NCBI GenBank assembly: GCA_963814985.1
Contig: CAWFFV010000013.1
Coordinates: 310,001-374,000, forward strand
Reading direction: 5' to 3'
DNA from: CAWFFV01 sp963814985
GTDB taxonomy: Bacteria > Chloroflexota > Ktedonobacteria > Ktedonobacterales > Ktedonobacteraceae
Length of the DNA stretch: 64,000 bases
Shown one piece after another: positions 36,078 to 44,727 of the stretch. Under the pieces are notes generated by a model that searched no databases, was not told where the DNA came from, and worked only from the letters and a program-made list of their open reading frames with translations. The first letter of the stretch is position 1, and each line of letters begins with the position of its first letter. Position numbers and translations under genes: made by a program.

Positions 36078-36866
36078 ATGGCTAAACTGCAAGACATGTT
36101 TACGCAGGCACGCCGAGCAAAAAATAGTAGCGGGATGGGTTTCCTGGGCAAAGGTAAGGCTGAGGCCAGGGCACATGCCGCAGCGCTTGTTGTCAAGTTC
36201 AACCAGGTGACTGTGGGAAGCGCAGAGGCTGCGCTAAAAGCCGGTGCAGATGGGTTGCTCTTTACATGGGACGGCAAAGATAGCACCTTACTGGAAACGC
36301 TGAAACAGGAGATCACTTCAGCGAAGGCGAGCAACGAGCAGGTAATCTCCGGCTTACAGATTACAGGTGGTTGGGAGAAACTGGACCATGACAGCCTCAC
36401 AAACTTTAAAGATCTGGGATTACAATACATTATTCTACCATTCGATGCCCCGGCACGCCTTCTTGCTCTGGAAAATAAGGATGTAGAGAAGGTTGTGACG
36501 ATTCCTATGCGTTCAGGAGATATGTATCCGCTCTTTATTCGCAACCTGACAGCATTTGATGGCATTGCGGCAGTACTGCTGGATTTTGGACTAACGGGTT
36601 CAGTTGGTTCTATGACCATTGAGGATATTCTGAATTATCGCGCTGTCCGAGAAGCAGTACGCTTCCCGGCACTCCTCAACGTAGGAAGTTCACAGAACGA
36701 GGATGACGCCTATACATTTCTGGCTCTGGGTGTTCAGGCCGTTGTACTCACGGCAAATGAAATAGAAGAGACTACACGCCAGCAGATCAAAGCACTCCGT
36801 GATGGGCTAGAAAAGGCTTACCACGAAGAGAAGGATACTTCGCCCCCCTCTCTACGCAAACTCTAG
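36078..36866 (+). CDS. Conserved-looking hypothetical protein, possible TIM-barrel fold
   Basis: A 262-aa soluble protein preceded by AAGGAGAG. It opens with a basic helix (AKLQDMFTQARRAKNSSGMG) and then shows an alternation of hydrophobic strands and helices: SAEAALKAGADGLLFTW, GLQYIILPFDAPARLLAL, VVTIPMRSGDMYPLFIRNL and LALGVQAVVLTANEIE. The repeating Gly-Ala-Asp-Gly and Leu-Gly-Val-Gln-Ala-Val turns are reminiscent of phosphate-binding TIM barrels such as indole-glycerol-phosphate synthase or thiamine-phosphate synthase relatives, but no catalytic signature was identified. Function unknown. Confidence 0.7.
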   Translation: MAKLQDMFTQARRAKNSSGMGFLGKGKAEARAHAAALVVKFNQVTVGSAEAALKAGADGLLFTWDGKDSTLLETLKQEITSAKASNEQVISGLQITGGWEKLDHDSLTNFKDLGLQYIILPFDAPARLLALENKDVEKVVTIPMRSGDMYPLFIRNLTAFDGIAAVLLDFGLTGSVGSMTIEDILNYRAVREAVRFPALLNVGSSQNEDDAYTFLALGVQAVVLTANEIEETTRQQIKALRDGLEKAYHEEKDTSPPSLRKL

Positions 36867-36910
36867 AATCACAACCTCATGAGAAGCTCTGCCCGCCACT
36901 TGCAGTGGCA

Positions 36911-37155
36911 ATGAGTCATCCCGAATTTTTCACGGGAGATCGAAATCCCTTAACCTGTTTGAGAAGCGGGAGTGCAGAGGGCGGCCAGCCCTCTGCCGGG
37001 GTTCGGGGTGCCCCCGAAAAACTCTTTTCTTCTTTTGCTCGCCGCTTGCGGCGGAAAAAGAAGTAAAAAGAAGCTATTGGGGGCACCCCTGGGCCCCTGC
37101 AGGAAACCCTGCACCCCCGGTTTTGGGAACTTTTACAAAAGTTGGGATGACTCAT
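36911..37155. repeat. MITE-like hairpin element with 12-bp terminal inverted repeats
   Basis: ATGAGTCATCCC (36911-36922) and its exact inverse GGGATGACTCAT (37144-37155) bound a 245-bp region rich in nested hairpins, for example GCAGAGGGC-GGCCA-GCCCTCTGC, GGGGTGCCCC...GGGGCACCCC and GCCGCTTGCGGC. No coding potential is evident. Its terminal sequence resembles the core arm of hairpin element copy A (CATGAGCCATCCTGAATTTT). It lies between two convergent genes and could also end transcription. Confidence 0.65.
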
Positions 37156-37188
37156 GGCTGAGGGGACTGGAGAAACTTGCACATTGAA

Positions 37189-38172
37189 CTAGCTTGTTGG
37201 AATATGGGGAACTGGTATACGTGGAAGGGTTTGCCAGTGCAGTTGACGACGTGGGATACGCCGTAATAGCCCACGTGTTGTCTGCCAGACCTGCTCTGGA
37301 TTCACATTATTGCGCCAGTAGTAATAACATGCAATCTCATCTGGCTCGGTACGAAGGATTTTTGTAAAGGACGGTTCTAGCATTTGTTCACTCTGCTCGT
37401 CAAGGTTAAAATTCTGTAGCCAGAGCTGACTCCGCTTATCATTGAGACGAGCTGCCTCAACAACAGCGCGTCCCCACTCCTCCACCATCATCATATCCTC
37501 ATTGAGCAACTGCCAAAAGAGGTGACTACCAATAGTATCCAGATGCGGCAATGCTGCCAGTTCATCCATCATATCGAAATTTTGGGGTAGCAGCACAAGA
37601 GAGGTTTTCGCATAAACATTTACGTGTTTAACACAGGCGAATAATGCTCCCAGGAATTCAATCATCGACCGGCGGCGGAAGTTTTGCAGATCGGTAATAT
37701 CCGGACAGAGCGCTCGACATACCGAGCAAAAACAGGTAATATCCGGACCAAGAGGCTCATCAATGAGAATACCATTGATGGGGTAGGTAGAGAGAAAGTA
37801 TTCGATCTCGGAGAAAAGCCAGGATCGAAATGATTCGTGATTGAAGCAAGAGATGCCATGAGAACGTCCATGACGATCCTTGATACGCGATTGCGGGTGA
37901 TTAAAGGTATACCAGCTTGGCATCAGCGATGGGCCGGCAAAGAGGTTACCGTAACGTCCAAGGCTCAGGTGAACCTTTAAACCAGCATCCTGGGCTTGCT
38001 GAAAACCACGTTCCAGGTCACGGGACCAACGTTGCTCTTCTCGTTCATGGATTGCGTAAAGAATACTTCCCGCACCCACAGAGCGAATTTGCTCAAAATC
38101 ATGTTTTATGATATCAGGACGATGCAACGGATGAAAATATGCAACAGTTAGATCCATATTACCTGCCAGCAA
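37189..38172 (-). CDS. Hypothetical TIM-barrel (glycoside-hydrolase-like) protein
   Basis: A 327-aa protein resembling putative glycoside-hydrolase-like TIM barrels: an early strand MDLTVAYFHPLHR, then GLKVHLSLGRYGNLFAGP, a likely catalytic-loop sequence GILIDEPLGPDITCFCSVC with an acidic pair and a Cys-x-Cys-x-x-Cys cluster, then HLDTIGSHLFWQ and AWYYW-like aromatic segments near the end. A signal peptide is not obvious. ATG at 38157 (MDLTV) is an alternative start. Enzymatic activity is unproven; the Cys cluster could bind zinc. Confidence 0.6.
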   Translation of the reverse strand: MLAGNMDLTVAYFHPLHRPDIIKHDFEQIRSVGAGSILYAIHEREEQRWSRDLERGFQQAQDAGLKVHLSLGRYGNLFAGPSLMPSWYTFNHPQSRIKDRHGRSHGISCFNHESFRSWLFSEIEYFLSTYPINGILIDEPLGPDITCFCSVCRALCPDITDLQNFRRRSMIEFLGALFACVKHVNVYAKTSLVLLPQNFDMMDELAALPHLDTIGSHLFWQLLNEDMMMVEEWGRAVVEAARLNDKRSQLWLQNFNLDEQSEQMLEPSFTKILRTEPDEIACYYYWRNNVNPEQVWQTTRGLLRRIPRRQLHWQTLPRIPVPHIPTS

Positions 38173-38364
38173 CTAAGAGCAAACAGAAACACAGGAACGC
38201 GCCACGAAATATCTATTTAAGTGTACAACTCCATGAGCAGTATAGCATAGACCTCCCATCCTTACCTAAAAAAGGATTTCCTGGCTATTCACTGTAAAGG
38301 TGAAATTGCATCCACGACTTTTGGCATAAGAAAAGATGTTGAGCTTGACAAGTCCAGCTTTTCT

Positions 38365-39297
38365 ATGCACAATGCTCCCATGAGTCACACACAGTACATA
38401 CATACGACAAGCAACATGTGCTTCGTTCAGTCGTATGCAAAGATCAACCTGACACTTGACGTGTCGGGACGGCGAACAGATGGTTATCATGAGCTAGCAA
38501 CGATCATGCAGACCGTCGATCTCTATGATACTATTTGCCTTACCACTACTGATGACGACTGTGTGCGCATAATCTGTACACGCCCAGAGCTAAGTAATGA
38601 CGAGAATTTAGCAGTACGGGCTGTACAAGCAGTACGCCAACGACTCATGCTCACACAAGGAATCGCAATCGAATTACATAAACGCATTCCTGTAGCCGCC
38701 GGGCTAGGAGGAGGAAGTAGTAATGCCGCGGCTGTCCTGCTTGCACTACAACAATGGTGGCAACTACAATTATCTCCATCGGATATGCTCACGATAGCAA
38801 CTTCGCTGGGTTCAGATGTGCCATTTTTCCTTACGGGGGGGCTGGCACTCTGCGAGGGGCGTGGTGAGCAGGTACGGCCATTGACTCCGCACTGGCCAAT
38901 GTCTATGCGTTGGCTACTTCTGGTCAAGCCTGCCATTAGTGTATCGACGGCAATGGTCTTTCGTGCTCTACCCGCCAGTGATTATACCGACGGTACACAT
39001 AGTCAAGCGGTTCTTACAGCATTACAAGCAAAGAGAGAGTTACAACCGGTGAACCTGCACAATGGTCTGGAACGCTGCGTACTGGAGCATTACCCAGAAG
39101 TCGCCCAGGCTAGAGAGGACATGTTCCGCGCAGGAGCACCGAACGCGCGGCTTTCGGGAAGTGGTCCTACTCTTTTTGCAACGTTTTCCGATTTAGCCAG
39201 TGCTACATGTGTGCAGCAACAACTACACGCACAGGGATACGAAGTATATCTGTCGCGTGCCATTCATCCAAACATCGAAAATGTATGTTTTTTCTAA
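38365..39297 (+). CDS. ispE: 4-diphosphocytidyl-2-C-methyl-D-erythritol kinase
   Basis: GHMP-family kinase phosphorylating CDP-ME in the MEP isoprenoid pathway. Motifs: SYAKINLTLDVSGRRTDGYH at the N-terminus, the ATP-binding PVAAGLGGGSSNAAAVLLAL loop, LGSDVPFFLTGG, and a C-terminal RLSGSGPTLFATF. The core begins at MCFVQSYAK (ATG 38416); upstream ATGs at 38365 and 38380 are possible but no ribosome binding site discriminates. ispD and ispF lie about 18 kb away. Complete. Confidence 0.93.
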   Translation: MHNAPMSHTQYIHTTSNMCFVQSYAKINLTLDVSGRRTDGYHELATIMQTVDLYDTICLTTTDDDCVRIICTRPELSNDENLAVRAVQAVRQRLMLTQGIAIELHKRIPVAAGLGGGSSNAAAVLLALQQWWQLQLSPSDMLTIATSLGSDVPFFLTGGLALCEGRGEQVRPLTPHWPMSMRWLLLVKPAISVSTAMVFRALPASDYTDGTHSQAVLTALQAKRELQPVNLHNGLERCVLEHYPEVAQAREDMFRAGAPNARLSGSGPTLFATFSDLASATCVQQQLHAQGYEVYLSRAIHPNIENVCFF

Positions 39298-39320
39298 CAT
39301 GGATGTAGGAGGTACGAACC

Positions 39321-39485
39321 ATGGCTGACCTTTACTATTGCGTCAAGTGCAAGAAAAAGACAGAAATGAAAGACGCCCAGCGTATCACAATGAAGAACGG
39401 AAAACCTGCTCTCAAGGGCCAATGTTCGATCTGCGGCACTACAGTCAATGCCATACTTGGTGGCGAGAAGAAGGCTGTAGAGTAG
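39321..39485 (+). CDS. DUF5679-type mini zinc-ribbon protein (54 aa)
   Basis: Short protein immediately downstream of ispE with an excellent ribosome binding site (TAGGAGGT, 39306-39313). The sequence starts MADLYYCVKCKKKTEMKDAQ and contains a second Cys pair in CSICGTT, giving two CxxC knuckles that form a zinc ribbon. A KNGKPALKGQC segment between them is typical of the small DUF5679 family found in Chloroflexota and actinobacteria. Probably binds nucleic acid or protein, by analogy to zinc ribbons. Its function is not known. Confidence 0.8.
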   Translation: MADLYYCVKCKKKTEMKDAQRITMKNGKPALKGQCSICGTTVNAILGGEKKAVE

Positions 39486-39622
39486 AAGTACCGATAAGGT
39501 TTATTTCCACTCTGGACAGCTTATTCCCTCTTGATGAGTAAGCTGTCCACAAAGGAGCATGTAGTTCTTATCTCCCCCTGCGTCTACTGCATAGACAGGC
39601 AATCATCTCTTCCATTCCTCTC

Positions 39623-39651
39623 TCGACTTCTCTTCCTTGCTTTGCTATAAT
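39623..39651 (+). promoter_or_regulatory. Predicted promoter for the zinc-ribbon gene at 39720
   Basis: TCGACT (39623-39628), 17-nt spacer, TATAAT (39646-39651), about 70 nt before ATG 39720. Confidence 0.5.
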
Positions 39652-39719
39652 GGGGAACAAATCACACCATATCCAAATCTACTGGGATGAGGCAACTACT
39701 AACAAACGGGAGAGATTTA

Positions 39720-40433
39720 TGAATATCTGGGACTCAGTACACCGCAGTCTGGAAAAAGCCTCACAGGAGGCGGCACGCATTGCTAAGACGCAACGGTTAC
39801 GTTTCACCATTGACGCCCTGTCTCGCCAGATTAATACACACAATAGCACTCTCGTTAGCAAGGTAATGGAACTGTTTACTGCCGGTCAACTTACGCAAAG
39901 TGAACTTCTTCCTTTATGCCAGGAGTTAAACAATCTTCAGCAGCAAGTAGAGCAGGCCAACAACGAACTCAGGTTGCTCCAGAATCAGGGGCCACAATCC
40001 ACTCCTGCTAATCCCTACACAGGTCCAGGTGAAACAGCACCGACAATGTACGCTCCCCCTCCACCTCCATCCGACTATCAGCAATATGAACACAACACAA
40101 TAGCGGCTCCCCCACCACCACCTCCTCCTCCAGGAGGAGAACCCTTGACAACAAGCGCGATTGAGACGGTGGCGATGGACACTGAATACCCCCTTACTGC
40201 CTTCTCCCATTGAGGAACAACCATCTTGCCCAAACTGTCAGACCAAACTTATCACAGGCAACGCTTTTTGCCATAACTGCGGTACGTTTGTACAGAATAG
40301 TGCAACCGCGCATCTACCGACAATGCGAGGAAGTACACAGGAAGCATTCTCTCAGGTAAATCAGGAAACAATACGTAGCAATCTTCCTTCGTCCACTCCT
40401 AATCAGCAAATCGAACGAGATGGAGGACACTAA
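39720..40433 (+). CDS. Coiled-coil / proline-rich / zinc-ribbon protein (one frameshift)
   Basis: Start ATG 39720 follows GGGAGAG. The N-terminal 85 residues are helical (EKASQEAARIAKTQRLRFTI, QELNNLQQQVEQANNELRLL), followed by a linker with runs of 5 and 8 prolines (about residues 115-145). In a C5 homopolymer near 40190 the frame shifts; the continuing frame gives a zinc ribbon, CPNCQTKLITGNAFCHNCG. The zinc ribbon logically belongs to the same protein, and loss of one C in the homopolymer explains the break. Combined length about 237 aa. Such proteins are frequent uncharacterised Ktedonobacteria products; a scaffold role is possible. The next gene begins 3 nt later. Confidence 0.65.
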
Positions 40434-40435
40434 AA

Positions 40436-41608
40436 CTGCGTCAGCATATCATTACAGCATTATGTACTTTATTGCGTCTACCTTTTGCATGCTTCGATAT
40501 AATCCGAAGCCCTTTTGTGCGTCGTGCTCGCCAGCACCCACGCTCTATTGTTGTCATAAAGCCGTGCTGCCTCGGCGACTTACTTATGACAACTCCCTTA
40601 TTAGAGGCCATTCGCCACAACTATCCGGAAGCCAGCATTACTTATGTTGCAGGAGCATGGTCTAAAGTCATTGCAGAGCACCAACCAACCGTTAGCACAG
40701 TCATCGACTGTGGCTCAGTTGGCATCCCAGGACGCTATCACTTGAGCGAGTATTTCAAGTTAGCAAAACGCTTACGCCAATATCATTTTGATCTGGCCTT
40801 TGTTCTTGATCGCTCGCCAATGCTCACACTCTTACCCTGGTTAGCAGGGGTACCGCGTCGTGTTGGACCTGATAGTCTGGGACGCGGCTTCTCACTGACG
40901 GATAGGGTAACTGTCTCGGCCTCACCTACCGAACTCCAACATCAGGCAGAAATTTATCTCGACCTTGCTCGCACTTTACACCTTACGATTGACCACCCAC
41001 GTATGAGCTTTGTACCAACCAGACAGGAACGACAAACCGTCTTGCGTTCGACACGCCATCAGGTTGCCGTATTTACAGGTGGAGGTAGCAATCCTGGCAT
41101 GGACCTGACGGCCAAACGTTGGCCTCTAGCCAGCTACAAAGAGCTTGTCCGCAAACTTGTTCATGATCTGGATGTCCAGGTCCTACTCATTGGCGGACCA
41201 GATGATGCATCTCTCACACAATTGCTTCAGGAGGGACTCGATGTACCAGATGGTACAGTAATCGATCTGGCAGGAAAAATCAGCCTGGGAGAACTGGCAG
41301 CACAACTCGAAGTTTGCTCACTTTTCATTGGCAATGATAGTAGCCCGATGCATCTGGCGGCTGCGGTTGGCACACCTGTCATCGCTATTTTTGGTCCCAC
41401 CAGCCCACAGGAGTACGGCCCCTACCCACCAGATGATCCTAAACATATTGCTATCTGGCATCATCCAACGGGCCAACCTTGCTTCTTTCTGGGTAAAATG
41501 CAGACCTGTAGCAACTGCACTTGCATGCAATCCGTCACACTCGATGACGTGTGGAAAGCAGTCCAGCAGCTTATACCCAACCCACAAGGAAAAGAGGTCG
41601 CTCCGTGA
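40436..41608 (+). CDS. Glycosyltransferase family 9 (GT9-1), probable CTG start
   Basis: ADP-heptose-type GT-B transferase: N-terminal RSIVVIKPCCLGDLLMTTPL, VAVFTGGGSNPGMDLTAKRW, and the donor-site FIGNDSSPMHLAAAVGTPVI with FGPTSPQEYGPY. A TTG codon at 40472 could start it, but CTG at 40436 has GGAGG at the right distance (40422-40426, 9 nt) and adds RQHIITALCTLLRL, matching the N-terminus of the downstream paralogue (KQLLRTVVLLLVRI). Product then about 390 aa. Late cysteines (QTCSNCTCM) are also shared with GT9-2. The acceptor sugar is unknown; a secreted or surface glycan is likely. Confidence 0.82.
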   Translation: MRQHIITALCTLLRLPFACFDIIRSPFVRRARQHPRSIVVIKPCCLGDLLMTTPLLEAIRHNYPEASITYVAGAWSKVIAEHQPTVSTVIDCGSVGIPGRYHLSEYFKLAKRLRQYHFDLAFVLDRSPMLTLLPWLAGVPRRVGPDSLGRGFSLTDRVTVSASPTELQHQAEIYLDLARTLHLTIDHPRMSFVPTRQERQTVLRSTRHQVAVFTGGGSNPGMDLTAKRWPLASYKELVRKLVHDLDVQVLLIGGPDDASLTQLLQEGLDVPDGTVIDLAGKISLGELAAQLEVCSLFIGNDSSPMHLAAAVGTPVIAIFGPTSPQEYGPYPPDDPKHIAIWHHPTGQPCFFLGKMQTCSNCTCMQSVTLDDVWKAVQQLIPNPQGKEVAP

Positions 41609-42835
41609 AACAGCTTCTCCGCACAGTGGTTCTCCTGCTGGTACGCATCCTTGGCACGCCAGGAGCATTTGCCGCCACACGTCAGGCTCGTACAGGAGTA
41701 AAGCAAACGCCCCGCATCTTGCTCATCCGACCGGATCATCTTGGCGATCTGGATCATTACAACACCTGTGTTGCAAGCATTGAAAACACACGCACCGGAT
41801 GCTCATATCACGATGATGGTCGGGCCATGGTCAAGCGAAGTGGTCGCACGTCATCCAGCTATTGACCGTCTCATTAGCTGTCCTTTCCCTGGTTTCCAAA
41901 GAGCCGCTCAAAAACCATTAGCACCCTATACGCTCTTGTTCCGTACAGCTCAACAACTACAACGGGGTGAATATGATCTTGCTATCAACCTGCGTCCAGA
42001 TTTCTGGTGGGGAGCCGCTCTACTCTATCTTGCACGCATTCCACATCGTATAGGCTACGCAATTCAGCCAGAAACGCCCTTTCTCACACAGGCCCTACCA
42101 TTCCCATCTGCTGAGCACTCAACCATCTCCAGCCTTCGTCTCAGCAGCGTCGGACTACAAGCGCTTGGCTACCCGGCACTCGAAGAACCATACGCTCCCG
42201 AACGTTACCCTCTTCGCTTCACACCAACAGCCGAAGAACACAAGTGGGTTGCGAATTGTCTACAGGCTGCGAACATTGCTACCGATACACCTCTCGTTGT
42301 CATTCATCCTGGCACAGGTGCCACCGTCAAGCTATGGCGGTCAGAGGCATGGTCGCATATCGCTAATACACTCACACAATCGTCGCTCTTCTCTACATCA
42401 CCCCATATTGTTCTGACAGGAGGAAAGCACGAGCGTCCTCTACTAGAAGAAATTGCGCAAGGCATGAAATCATCGCCATTGCTAGTGACAGACGCCACTG
42501 TAGGTCAGTTAGCTGCATTATTGGGACGAGCACGCCTCGTACTTGGCGTCGATAATGGCCCCCTCCATCTTGCCGTTGCTCAGGATACCCCAACCATCCA
42601 AATTTTTGGCCCAACGGATACTCCGGATCTTCGGTCCCTGGGGCACACCCGAAAAGCATAGGTGATTATCTCAACACAAAAATGTGCCACCTGTCCAGCT
42701 ATCCCTTGTGGAAGACTAGATTTCGCAGCGGAAGAGTTAGCGCAGCACCCATGTGTACGCGTTATCACAGAACAGCAGGTAGAGCGTATGATTGAATACC
42801 TCATGGGTCAACAAATTTCGATGCTCAGGGAATAA
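41605..42835 (+). CDS. Glycosyltransferase family 9 (GT9-2), frameshifted
   Basis: GTG 41605 overlaps the GT9-1 stop (GTGA), indicating coupling. The N-terminus reads KQLLRTVVLLLVRILGTPGA then PRILLIRPDHLGDL; an indel near 41750 shifts to ITTPVLQALKTHAPDAHITM. The main body contains LVVIHPGTGATVKLW and LVLGVDNGPLHLAVAQDTPT with IFGPTDT. Indels near 42636 and 42660 are needed to reach the real C-terminus KCATCPAIPCGRLDFAAEEL ending at 42835. Total about 410 aa. Paralogous to the other three GT9 genes here. Acceptor unknown. Confidence 0.78.
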
Positions 42836-42875
42836 TTACTTCCTATCGCAAGGCCTGCCGGTTTCTCGTAAGAAT

Positions 42876-43046
42876 TTGTAACTATTCAGGTACCCTCGCA
42901 GGTGGCGAGGGTACCTGAATAGTTACAAGAATTTTAAAAAAAGCTTACTTCGCCATTTGTTTTCTGTCTACTGAAAGGTACCCCTTTTCCAGATTCCTCA
43001 GTGTCTACGACACGTCCCAAGGAGGTGAGAAGATCTGAAGGGTCAT
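42876..43046. repeat. Diverged hairpin element, copy C
   Basis: A 24-bp perfect inverted repeat (42876-42899 / 42905-42928, TTGTAACTATTCAGGTACCC at its left) whose sequence resembles the outer end of copies A and B (GTAACTCTTCAGGT). It is followed by ATTCCTCAGTGTCTACGACAC, which is the reverse complement of the right-shell style of copies A/B, and by a diverged GGAGGTGAGAAGATCTGAAG. Lies between GT9-2 and the lipoprotein gene; the remaining region to 43267 has no other recognisable feature. Confidence 0.5.
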
Positions 43047-43267
43047 GCCGATCTATCCCTTTATGATTTCTTTAACAATGAAAGTGATAGCTAAGAATGA
43101 GAGAGAAATGGTAATTTTTCACAGTATTATTCTGTAATTTATGTGATAATATTTTTACACACTGATAACAAATATAATATAGCCATTAGTGAGAATATTC
43201 TTTCTGAAAAAGGTTGAAACACATTTATTAATAGCCATAGCTCTTCATAAGAGAAAGGACTTTCACA

Positions 43268-44571
43268 ATGAGCACGCTATACAACGTTTATCGACGTGTG
43301 TTCACAACAATGTTTCCCCTCTTTGTCAGTGGCGCGCTACTGGTTCTCTTAGCAGCTTGCGTACCACAAAGAGTGGGGTAACAATACAACAACGCTTAGC
43401 ACCAGCATTGTAGCAGCGACAGTGGCGACGAAACCGATGCCACCGACACAGACAAGCTGTCCAACGACCGGACAGGGACGTCCGGCAGCGACAGCACCGC
43501 TGGCACCCAGCAACCATCAGATGCTTGTCTATGTCGATGCATCATCGTCGTCATGGTCTCTGAAAAGCTATGATGTCTCAACGGGGCAAACGAAAACATT
43601 GACAAGCGTTTCCGGCACGGCTCAGGTAGCTCTGTTGGACGCCCAGGTTTCGACAGATGGGCAATATAATCCTGTTCCTCTCTGGCAGGAAACTTCAGAT
43701 GATTTGTAAGGATGGTCAGGGGTTACAGACGCTTTACTGCTATCCGCAGACCATGGGCATTCCGGATAAGCTGACGAACCTGCTCTGGTCGCCTAATCAG
43801 CAACTCGCAGTTTTTGAAGAGCCTCCTAAGTATGGCGGGCCTGCTGGTCCAACTGTGCGTTTGCTCAACCTGAGCAACGGTAACGTGCAAACCATTGCAC
43901 AGTCCGACGAACACGTTGCCATCCAACTCGATGCATGGATTGGCAACACGCAAGTTTACTACACCATCTTCGCTCCGCCAATGGCGACACTCTACAATAA
44001 CGTTTATGCGCTGAATGTGACTGCGCCTGCTGGCAAGAATAGTACGGAGATTGCGCCCATTACAGGCAATCTCTGGGACATGGATCTGACGCCAGATAAC
44101 AGGACGCTCATTCTCAGTCAGTGCGGTGATGTGGCCTCTTATGTTGGGCAACTAAATCAGCCGATGTCACCAAGCCTCATTACAGCGCAAGCTGCACACG
44201 GCGGCACGCTCCGTCTCATTTACGGGAGCCATGTCCACTCCGTCATACAGACGCGCCTTTCAAATCAGGCACTGCTCTTTGTGATTGAAGACTCTACCTA
44301 CATGGTAGGTCCACAGGACGGCCTCTGGAAGATGAATTTTGACGGTACAGGTCTCACGCGACTGCTTAGCGGTCATATAGTTCTGGCAAACACACGTACG
44401 ACGTGGGCAAATGTTTCGCACGATGGCAAGTTCTATGTTGCCGTCAATAACATAGGACAGGGATCTGTGATCTCAACTGAGGAGGCCTATATTGGCCCAC
44501 TCAACGGCGGTACCCCTAAACGCTTTATTGCGACGAACGATATCATTGCTATTGCGGGCTGGACGAGATAG
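43268..44571 (+). CDS. Lipoprotein with beta-propeller-like repeats (two frameshifts)
   Basis: ATG 43268 after AAAGGA. A lipoprotein signal (GALLVLLAACVP, lipobox Leu-Ala-Ala-Cys) opens the first frame; indels near 43378 and 43660 connect it to a Thr/Pro-rich spacer and then a large domain. The domain repeats segments such as KLTNLLWSPNQQLAVFEE, NLWDMDLTPDNRTLILSQCG and TTWANVSHDGKFYVAVNNIG, typical of TolB/PD40-like beta-propeller blades. Total about 433 aa. Probably surface-exposed and tethered to the membrane. No catalytic motif. It sits within the GT9 cluster, so a role in envelope glycan assembly or sensing is possible. Confidence 0.6.
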
Positions 44572-44597
44572 TAAGGGCATGATAAGGAAACTGTTTG

Positions 44598-44630
44598 TTT
44601 GGGCATCTGCCAGATTTGCAGATGCCCAAA
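44598..44630 (+). terminator. Hairpin terminator after the lipoprotein gene
   Basis: TTTGGGCATCTGC (44598-44610) pairs perfectly with GCAGATGCCCAAA (44618-44630), 7-nt loop. The downstream T-run is poor on the plus strand. Confidence 0.5.
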
Positions 44631-44658
44631 ATGTTGAGATATTCAAACCACATTAGAC

Positions 44659-44687
44659 TTGCAACCTTTCTACACAGTACCTATAAT
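44659..44687 (+). promoter_or_regulatory. Predicted promoter of GT9-3
   Basis: TTGCAA (44659-44664), 17-nt spacer, TATAAT (44682-44687). The start of transcription is expected near 44694, which excludes upstream start codons for the next gene and supports ATG 44728. Confidence 0.6.
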
Positions 44688-44727
44688 GCAGAGAGAAAAC
44701 TTATCTTTTATGACTATAGGAATAAAA

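Noticed and set aside
44659..44727. N-terminal extension of GT9-3 beginning at TTG 44659
   Set aside because: This TTG is the -35 box (TTGCAA) of a good promoter whose -10 box is at 44682-44687, so it is untranscribed.
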